Shown piece by piece: positions 58,293-64,000 of a stretch of DNA of 64,000 nucleotides; position 1 is the first letter of the stretch; each line of letters opens with the position of its first letter. This DNA comes from Subtercola sp. (lineage in GTDB: Bacteria > Actinomycetota > Actinomycetes > Actinomycetales > Microbacteriaceae): positions 1-64,000 of the forward strand of contig JAODBC010000027.1 in the NCBI GenBank assembly GCA_025463765.1, read 5' to 3'. A program made the position numbers and the translations under genes. The notes beneath the pieces were generated by a model. That model did not search any database. It was not told the origin of the DNA and saw nothing but the letters and a program-made list of their open reading frames with translations.

Positions 58293-59399
58293 ATGAAATT
58301 TGGCGTATTTGCCATGCCCGAGCATCCCCCCATCGAGAACTGGACGTTCTCCTACGACCGCGACATCGCATCGATGGTCGAGGCGGAACGCCTCGGCTTC
58401 GAAGAATACTGGATCGGCGAACACCATACGGCAGGGTATGAGAACGTGCCCGTTCCAGAGTTCATGATCGCCAAGGCCTCTGCTGTGACGTCACGAATCA
58501 AGCTGGGCACGGGTGTCGTGAACCTGCCCTACCAGGAGCCCTTTCAGGTGGCGGAGCGTCTGGCGTTTCTCGACCGGCTGACCCATGGACGACTTCTCTT
58601 CGGCTTCGGCGGCGGCGGCCTTCCGACCGACCAGACGCTTTTCGAATTAGACCGATCGGAAGCCGCTCCCCGCACGACTGAGGCCCTCGAGATCATCTCG
58701 CAGCTCCTGAACTCGCCCGACCCTGTCACTTATAAGGGCCAGTTCTGGGACTACCACGGTCGTCAATTGCAGGTGGGGCCTTATCAGGAGAACCCCCAGT
58801 TCGCATTCGCCGGGTTGACAGGAACGCACAACTACCGACGTGCCGGAGAGAAGGGCTGGGCGGCGCTGAGCATCTACGTCACCCCGGCCGACAACGGTGA
58901 CTACCCGCACGCACCCGACCTGCTAGGTCACGGCAAGGCCCTCGACGAGGGAGCAATTGCTGCTGGTCGCAGCGCGGAGGAAGCCCGCAAGAGTTGGCGC
59001 GTGACGCGCGAAGTGTACGTCTCTGACAACAAGAACCAGGCGATGGCAGAAATTCGCGAGGGCGTCAAACGCTCCTACGACTACCTCATGAACGTCGGGA
59101 TGGGAGCGCTCATGAAGAAAGACGTCGAGATGCCCGACTCGGACCTGACGATGGAATGGATGATGGAGGAGACTCCCTGGATCATCGGCAGTCCTGAAGA
59201 CTGCATCCGTAGCATCCACGAGCTCAGAGATCAGGTGGGTGACTTCGGCACACTGTTGATCAACGGTCGCGACTGGGTGACCACAGACCGCTGGAACCGC
59301 TCGCTCGAGCTCTTCGCTCGCTACGTCATGCCCCCATTCCAACGCTGGGAAAACCTCGCGCGACGAGAACGCCTCGTCAATGTCGCATATGGAAGGTAG
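58293..59399 (+). CDS. LLM-class flavin monooxygenase (LimB-like)
   Basis: The 368-aa luciferase-like barrel has MKFGVFAMPEHPPIEN, GFEEYWIGEHHTAGYENVPVPE, IKLGTGVVNLPYQEPFQVAE and LTHGRLLFGFGGGGLPTD. The W-x-G-E-H-H-x-A-G-x-E pattern is that of limonene 1,2-monooxygenase and alkane/alkanal LLM enzymes. It needs reduced flavin from a reductase not seen here. AAAGGAG precedes ATG. It lies 8 nt before the SDR gene, so the two act together. Confidence 0.85.
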   Translation: MKFGVFAMPEHPPIENWTFSYDRDIASMVEAERLGFEEYWIGEHHTAGYENVPVPEFMIAKASAVTSRIKLGTGVVNLPYQEPFQVAERLAFLDRLTHGRLLFGFGGGGLPTDQTLFELDRSEAAPRTTEALEIISQLLNSPDPVTYKGQFWDYHGRQLQVGPYQENPQFAFAGLTGTHNYRRAGEKGWAALSIYVTPADNGDYPHAPDLLGHGKALDEGAIAAGRSAEEARKSWRVTREVYVSDNKNQAMAEIREGVKRSYDYLMNVGMGALMKKDVEMPDSDLTMEWMMEETPWIIGSPEDCIRSIHELRDQVGDFGTLLINGRDWVTTDRWNRSLELFARYVMPPFQRWENLARRERLVNVAYGR

Positions 59400-59407
59400 G
59401 CAAAATA

Positions 59408-60247
59408 ATGGGCTCATTAGACGGAAAGGTCGCATTCATCACCGGGGCCGCTCGAGGGCAGGGTCGAAGCCATGCCGTTCGGCTGGCCGCGGAGGGAGCC
59501 GACATCATCGCGGTCGACATCTGCGCGCCGGTTTCAACGATCGGCTACCAGACGGCCACACCCGAAGATCTCGCCGAGACAGTACGCCAGGTCGAAGCCC
59601 TCGACAGGAGGATCATCGCCTCGGAAGTGGACATCCGGGATCTCGCAGGGCTCACAGCTGCCGTGAACGCAGGTGTCGCTGAGTTAGGTCGGCTCGATAT
59701 CGTGCTGGCCAATGCTGGCATCTTCTCTCCTGCCCTCACCATCGAGATGGACGAGGAGACGTGGTCGACCATGATCGATATCAACCTCACCGGAGCCTGG
59801 AAAACCGTACGGGCGACCGCGCCGTCGATGATCGCGGCAGGCAACGGCGGATCGATCGTCATCACCAGCTCCCTCGCCGCGATCACTGCCCACGAGAACA
59901 TGGCTCACTATTCAGCATCCAAGGCCGGACTGGTTGGGTTCATGAAGGTGGTGGCGCGCGAGCTGGCACAGTACAGCATCCGGGTCAACTCGGTGCACCC
60001 GACCACGGTTGCGACCGACATGATTCTGCACGACCAGTTCTTCAAGCTGTTCCGGCCCGACCTCGAGAACCCGACGCGGGAAGACTTCGAGGTGGCTGGC
60101 ATCACGCTGAACGCCCTGCCGGTCGCTGCTCTCGAGTCTTCTGATGTCACGGAGGCCGTGCTGTACCTCGTCGCCGACAGCGGACGGTACGTCACCGGAT
60201 CGACTCTCGTCATCGACGCAGGCAGTTCACTCCTGACGGCAGGCTGA
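59408..60247 (+). CDS. Mycofactocin-coupled SDR (carveol-dehydrogenase-like)
   Basis: The 279-aa short-chain dehydrogenase has the NAD motif AFITGAARGQGRSHAVRL, Asp in IIAVDICAP, the longer loop (about residues 41-75) typical of the mycofactocin-associated carveol-dehydrogenase group, ANAGI, Ser in ITSSLAAI and the YSASK catalytic pair. Members hold their NAD tightly and pass electrons to mycofactocin; the mft genes are not in this window. Alcohol substrate is probably a cyclic terpenoid, by neighbour inference. Confidence 0.88.
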   Translation: MGSLDGKVAFITGAARGQGRSHAVRLAAEGADIIAVDICAPVSTIGYQTATPEDLAETVRQVEALDRRIIASEVDIRDLAGLTAAVNAGVAELGRLDIVLANAGIFSPALTIEMDEETWSTMIDINLTGAWKTVRATAPSMIAAGNGGSIVITSSLAAITAHENMAHYSASKAGLVGFMKVVARELAQYSIRVNSVHPTTVATDMILHDQFFKLFRPDLENPTREDFEVAGITLNALPVAALESSDVTEAVLYLVADSGRYVTGSTLVIDAGSSLLTAG

Positions 60248-60249
60248 AC

Positions 60250-60285
60250 ATCGGGTGACCGAGGATTCGCCCTCGGTCACCCGAT
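60250..60285. terminator. Terminator between SDR and livF
   Basis: A perfect 15-bp stem (ATCGGGTGACCGAGG, 6-nt loop, complement at 60271-60285) separates the convergent SDR and livF genes and reaches the livF stop codon. It likely works in both directions. Confidence 0.8.
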
Positions 60286-61007
60286 CAATCTTCCTCGGTC
60301 ACACCGAGGAACGCTGCGAGCACCCGAGGATCGGCCGCCACTTCGCCGACCGGCCCTTCGAGCGAGATCTCGCCCTGGTCGAGAATGTAGGCCCGGTTGG
60401 CCACGCCAAACGCGGCGCTTGCGTTCTGTTCGACCATCAAGATGGAGAGTCCGCTCTCCGAGATCTGCCGAATCGCTTCGATCACCCGATCGACAAGAGC
60501 AGGCGAGAGACCCATAGAGGGCTCGTCAAGCAGCATCGTGTGTGGGTCGGACATCAGCGCACGGCCGAACGCCAGCATCTGCTGCTCTCCCCCGCTGAGT
60601 AACCCGGCGGGGGAATCGATGCGGTCGGCGAGGATGGGGAACATCTCGAGCACTGTCCCTCGTAGCTCCTTCACCCTCGCGCGATCCTTGACGGTGTAGG
60701 CGCCCAGCTTCAAATTCTCGTCGATGGTGAGAGGCGCAAAGATGCGCCGGCCCTCAGGCACCTGCACGAGCCCGAGCCGGGCTATCCGGTGAGCAGGCCG
60801 ACCGGTGATATCGGTTCCCGACATGACGACTCGACCAGAGCTCGGAGGAACGAGGCCGCTGAGCGCCGCGAGAAGGGAGCTCTTGCCTGCACCGTTGGGG
60901 CCGACGACGACCACCACCTCGCCCTGATCTACGTAGAGGTCGACGTCGCGCACAGCGTGCACCTTGCCGTAGTGCACGTTCAAGCCGGTGATCTCAATCG
61001 CGCTCAA
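60285..61007 (-). CDS. livF: Branched-chain-type ABC transporter ATPase
   Basis: The 240-aa ATPase has Walker A (VGPNGAGKSSLL), the LivF-type VPEGRRIFAPLTIDENL, signature LSGGEQQMLAFGRAL and Walker B (TMLLDEPSMGLSP). It is one of two ATPases of a LivFGMH-K importer. It overlaps livG by 14 nt. The substrate is probably an amino acid or an aromatic or terpenoid acid rather than a set branched-chain amino acid, given the convergent catabolic genes. Confidence 0.95.
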   Translation of the reverse strand: MSAIEITGLNVHYGKVHAVRDVDLYVDQGEVVVVVGPNGAGKSSLLAALSGLVPPSSGRVVMSGTDITGRPAHRIARLGLVQVPEGRRIFAPLTIDENLKLGAYTVKDRARVKELRGTVLEMFPILADRIDSPAGLLSGGEQQMLAFGRALMSDPHTMLLDEPSMGLSPALVDRVIEAIRQISESGLSILMVEQNASAAFGVANRAYILDQGEISLEGPVGEVAADPRVLAAFLGVTEED

Positions 61008-61740
61008 TGGAGCCCCCCAGATAAGCTCGCTGCACGTCGGGCAGGGATGCGGTGGCGTGTGGTTCCCCCTCAGCGAGGAGTTTGCCGAAGTTGAGAACGA
61101 CCAGATGGTCGGAGAGATTCAAGAGCATCCGCAGGTCGTGCTCGATGATCAGCATGCTGAGCCCTTCGGCGTGCAGTTCTTTCAAGACATTCGCGATGTC
61201 CGCACGTTCCGCATGATTCATCCCCGCGACAGGTTCGTCGAGAAGCAGCAGTTTCGGGCTGGTCGATAACGCACGAACGATCTCGACGCGTCGTTGGGTA
61301 CCGTACGGCAGTGCGCCGGGTCGCTCGTTCTTCACATCGCTGAGGCCGAAGCGTTCAATGAGAGCCTCGCTGAAGGCATCCGGAGTAACGGCCCCCGCGC
61401 GGCTTTTCCTCCGCTTATGGCCGTGCTGCTCGGCAGCGAGTCTGATGTTGTCGCGAACGGTGAGATCCGGTATCAATCGGATGCCCTGGAACGTGCGCAC
61501 CAAGCCGATTCGTCGCAGCTTGAAGGGCGGCACGTTCGCGATGTCTGTTCCGTCGAACGTGATCCTGCCGGATGTCAGTTTCGCCGTACGAGTGATTGCG
61601 TTGATGGTGGTGGTCTTGCCAGAGCCGTTCGGGCCGACCATGCCGCAAAGCTGGCCCGGTTCGACTGAAAAGCTCACGCCGTCAACGGCGCGAACGCCCC
61701 CATAGTGCACCTTGACGTCGTCGAGTACAAGAAGGCTCAT
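60994..61740 (-). CDS. livG: Branched-chain-type ABC transporter ATPase
   Basis: The 248-aa ATPase has Walker A (VGPNGSGKTTTINAI), the LivG-type GLVRTFQGIRLIPDLTVRDN, ALPYGTQRRVEIVRAL in the signature position (a Y-G-T-Q-R form instead of LSGGQ, seen in some LivG proteins) and Walker B (LLLLDEPVAGMN). It overlaps both livF and livM (4 nt). Confidence 0.94.
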   Translation of the reverse strand: MSLLVLDDVKVHYGGVRAVDGVSFSVEPGQLCGMVGPNGSGKTTTINAITRTAKLTSGRITFDGTDIANVPPFKLRRIGLVRTFQGIRLIPDLTVRDNIRLAAEQHGHKRRKSRAGAVTPDAFSEALIERFGLSDVKNERPGALPYGTQRRVEIVRALSTSPKLLLLDEPVAGMNHAERADIANVLKELHAEGLSMLIIEHDLRMLLNLSDHLVVLNFGKLLAEGEPHATASLPDVQRAYLGGSIERD

Positions 61741-62624
61741 GATGCTGGTGCCCCTGCCGTGGTCTCACGCGGTTTCTTGCGAAACGGCTTGCGGATGATC
61801 GAGAAGAGGTATTTCACGATGCCGACTAGTCCCTCGGGCTGGTACACGACGATGGCGAGCACGACGACCGCCTGAATGATCAGACTCAGGTTGCCCGCCT
61901 TGACCAAGTAAAGAGGGAGCGTGCCGACGAGGATCGCGCCCACGAGTGGGCCGGCCCAGATGATGGCACCACCCACCACGAGCACGGTCAGCGATGTGAC
62001 GACCGTGCTGAAGCTGATGTCGTCGGGCCCGAATACGCCGGTGGTCGACACTTGCACGAAGCCTGCCAGAGCGCCGACGCCCGAGCTGGCCGCGAAAGCC
62101 ATGGTCTGCTGCCGTGACACATTGACGCCCAACGATGCGGCAAGGAGTTCGTCATGGCGGAGCGCCGACGTCGCCCGTCCGAGAACGCCGCGCTGTGTCA
62201 GCCATACGATCAGCACGACAACCACGACGATGGCGATCATCGCCCCTTGGGGCAGAACTCGCCGAACACCGAACATGCCCTGCGCGCCCCCTGTGAAGGT
62301 CGCCCAGGAGAGCGCTAGTGACTGGATGAAGAGGGTGAAGGCTAACGTGGCCATGGCCAGGAATAGGTGACGTAGCCGATTCAGCACCGGTGAGATGACC
62401 AACGCAAAGACGAAACCGACGACGATGACGAGAGCCATCACGGCGACCCAGTTCCAACCCGCTTTCAGCAGGTTGGCGGTCACGTATCCACCGATGGCGT
62501 AGAAGCCCACAGTGGCGAACGAGAACACGCCGGCCCGAAGCGCGAGTTGCACGCTGTAGCCGAGTAGGGCCAGCACCGAGATGTTCCTGAGTAGGGGTGC
62601 ATTTGCAGCCAGCCAGTCGATCAT
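61737..62624 (-). CDS. livM: Branched-chain-type ABC transporter permease
   Basis: The 295-aa permease has the LivM pattern of about eight membrane segments with VQLALRAGVFSFATVGFYAI near the start and the EAA-like loop GRATSALRHDELLAASLGVN. It ends in a basic tail. ATGA-type overlaps with livH (62621-62624) and livG show tight coupling. Confidence 0.94.
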   Translation of the reverse strand: MIDWLAANAPLLRNISVLALLGYSVQLALRAGVFSFATVGFYAIGGYVTANLLKAGWNWVAVMALVIVVGFVFALVISPVLNRLRHLFLAMATLAFTLFIQSLALSWATFTGGAQGMFGVRRVLPQGAMIAIVVVVVLIVWLTQRGVLGRATSALRHDELLAASLGVNVSRQQTMAFAASSGVGALAGFVQVSTTGVFGPDDISFSTVVTSLTVLVVGGAIIWAGPLVGAILVGTLPLYLVKAGNLSLIIQAVVVLAIVVYQPEGLVGIVKYLFSIIRKPFRKKPRETTAGAPAS

Positions 62625-63511
62625 GCGCGCTGCCAGCCCTTACTCGAGATGCCCTGCGGGCGCACCAGCAGGAACAGGATGATCAGGGCGAACACAACGA
62701 CGTCTCGCAGATCGGATACCCAGTACGCAGCAACGAAGGTCTCGACCAGCGCGAGGGCGACAGCTGCCGCGACGGTCGCGCCGATGCTTCCGACACCAGC
62801 GATGATGATGATCGCGAACGCTTTGAACAACAGCGCCTCACCCATGTGGGCCTCCACCGCATTGATCTGCACGGCGAGAAGAACTCCGGCTAGTCCCGCC
62901 ATTGCTCCCGCACCGAACATGGTGAGGGCCGAGAGACGATCGGCTGAGACACCGACCAGCTTTGCCATGTCCCGATCGACAGAGAGCGCGCGAAGGGCCT
63001 GCCCCTGTCTGCCCCGCTTGATAAACCAGGCGACTGCGAATGAGAGAACCGCGGCGATCACGATGATCGCGATCTGGATGTTCGTGATCCGGATACCGAA
63101 CACCGTGTAGCCCGAGACGACGAACAGGTCCTGCGAGAGTCCCTGGGGCTGGCCGCCCGTGAACTGCTCGGCGATGGCGATCAGCAGCGAGGAGGTGGCA
63201 ACGGTCGCGATGACAGTCGTGAGGGTCTGCTGATTCCCATCGGACGTGCGGCGCCGGATCTGTCGGAACACCACCAGCTCCATTGCGAGCCCGATGAGCC
63301 CGCAGATGACCATGGCGATGACCAGCACCAGTAAAAAGGGAACGCCGGGAAGCTGTTCGGAGAGCAGCCATGCTGTCAGTGCGCCCACCATGAAAACGGT
63401 GCCGTGCGCGAGATTGAGGATGTTCAGGCCGGCCCACGAGATACTGAGACCGAGCGAGAACAAGGCGTAGATCGCTCCCAGCGACAGCCCATTGACTAGG
63501 TATTGCAACAC
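62621..63511 (-). CDS. livH: Branched-chain-type ABC transporter permease
   Basis: The protein of about 296 aa starts LQYLVNGLSLGAIYALFSLG, typical for LivH, followed by NILNLAHGTVFMVGAL and the loop RGRQGQALRALSVDRDMAKLVGVS. GTG 63511 has AAAGGA 8 nt upstream, so I prefer it over a start at 63535. It follows the binding-protein gene by 39 nt. Confidence 0.93.
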   Translation of the reverse strand: MLQYLVNGLSLGAIYALFSLGLSISWAGLNILNLAHGTVFMVGALTAWLLSEQLPGVPFLLVLVIAMVICGLIGLAMELVVFRQIRRRTSDGNQQTLTTVIATVATSSLLIAIAEQFTGGQPQGLSQDLFVVSGYTVFGIRITNIQIAIIVIAAVLSFAVAWFIKRGRQGQALRALSVDRDMAKLVGVSADRLSALTMFGAGAMAGLAGVLLAVQINAVEAHMGEALLFKAFAIIIIAGVGSIGATVAAAVALALVETFVAAYWVSDLRDVVVFALIILFLLVRPQGISSKGWQRA

Positions 63512-63550
63512 GTCGTTTTTCCTTTCTTCGCGCACGGACGGGTCAGGAGT

Positions 63551-64000
63551 TCACTGCCCAGGAGCGAGCGTCTCTTTGCCGTCTTCCCACTGGATGACAA
63601 CACCGGGCGTGTCTGCACTGCGGTCCTTGAACGTGATCGGGTCACCCTGGGCACCGGCGAAGCCACCTTTGCTGGCAACTTGCGCCATGCCGGAGACGAT
63701 GTCTGCACGTGAGACTTTGCCCGAAGCGATAACGGCGGCCCGGATCAGGCCGAACGCGTCATAGGTCTCGGCGTTGAAAGTGGTGGGCTGCTTTCCGGTC
63801 GCCGCTTCGTAGGCCTTGGTGAAGTCGTTTCCCGAGGCGTAGGGCAGCTGGTCGGAGCCGACGAACGACGAGTAGTAGACGATGCCGTTGGACTGGTCAG
63901 GTGAGAGCGCCGCCAGGGCGTTTGCGCCGAGGGACGTGCCGCCGCCGATACCGCCCGTGAATCCGGCCCGCCGGAGTTGGGTGATGAGGGCGATATTCTG
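63551..64000 (-). CDS. livK: Periplasmic-binding-protein component of the liv-type importer (partial)
   Basis: The C-terminal 149 residues of a Peripla_BP_6-type protein are present; the N-terminus lies beyond the window. Visible parts are NIALITQLRRAGFTGGIGGG, YYSSFVGSD, FTKAYEAATGKQPTTFNAE and the end VVIQWEDGKETLAPGQ. It is the first gene of the importer operon and would set its substrate range. Confidence 0.9.
   Translation of the reverse strand, partial: QNIALITQLRRAGFTGGIGGGTSLGANALAALSPDQSNGIVYYSSFVGSDQLPYASGNDFTKAYEAATGKQPTTFNAETYDAFGLIRAAVIASGKVSRADIVSGMAQVASKGGFAGAQGDPITFKDRSADTPGVVIQWEDGKETLAPGQ

Overview
The window is about 64 kb of high-GC DNA from an actinomycete. Family-level assignment to Microbacteriaceae or a close relative is an inference. 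It rests on the strong GC bias, GTG starts inside GTGA/ATGA overlaps, many apparently leaderless genes, a mycofactocin-type SDR, a putrescine oxidase and a Brevibacterium-like homoprotocatechuate dioxygenase. I found no rRNA, tRNA, CRISPR array, insertion sequence or prophage. The content is mostly catabolic: aromatics, a possible terpenoid or branched acid, and polyamines.

Region 1 (1-20.1 kb) is an aromatic catabolic island. A TetR regulator precedes a coniferyl-aldehyde-dehydrogenase-like ALDH, a zinc alcohol dehydrogenase and an NTF2-like protein. An IclR regulator and an FAD aromatic hydroxylase are divergent around a double palindrome. Next is the most striking gene, a single 1069-aa chain joining a GcoA-like cytochrome P450, an adrenodoxin-reductase/FprA-type reductase and a flavodoxin. 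It is divergent from a LysR gene and a small soluble HtaA-type heme-binding protein. A homoprotocatechuate meta-cleavage cluster follows: hpaI and hpaH on the minus strand; a FAH-RraA fusion, a GntR regulator, hpaE, hpaD and gabD on the plus strand. A plausible reading is oxidation of a methoxylated aryl alcohol or aldehyde to an arylacetate, O-demethylation by the P450 fusion, ring cleavage by HpaD, and flow to pyruvate and succinate.

Region 2 (20.1-37.9 kb) is mixed: ogt, an F420/PPOX protein, several small regulators (TetR, XRE-MmyB, MarR, XRE-cupin), a cupin with a DUF2255 protein, an MFS exporter, an LLM oxidoreductase, a 3-hydroxyisobutyrate-dehydrogenase-like enzyme, a VOC protein, an EamA transporter, ppsA, a truncated fic gene in AT-richer DNA, msrB-msrA, sdaA and a PRC-barrel protein.

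Region 3 (38-49.7 kb) has an orphan solute-binding lipoprotein with an NtaA-type FMN monooxygenase, pobA with an unusual IclR regulator, a putrescine operon (putrescine oxidase, aminobutyraldehyde/succinate-semialdehyde-type ALDH, DAO-family amine oxidase) and a divergent acyl-CoA ligase.

Region 4 (49.7-64 kb) has a DrrAB-like ABC exporter with DUF4097 and RHH genes, pgi, a RibD-C protein, and a cluster with a CoA-ester lyase, an HSL hydrolase, a LimB-like LLM monooxygenase and a carveol-dehydrogenase-like SDR. A convergent branched-chain-type ABC importer (livF, livG, livM, livH and a truncated livK) ends the window.

Three patterns recur. (1) Ten or so genes, mostly regulators, have a TANNNT -10 box exactly 5-7 nt before the start codon, so they are probably leaderless. 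(2) Three convergent gene pairs share one hairpin sequence framed by C/T-rich and G/A-rich tracts, resembling a two-way terminator module. (3) Many conserved proteins carry in-frame low-complexity inserts encoded by short GC-rich tandem repeats, one of them splitting the DNA-binding domain of an IclR regulator.
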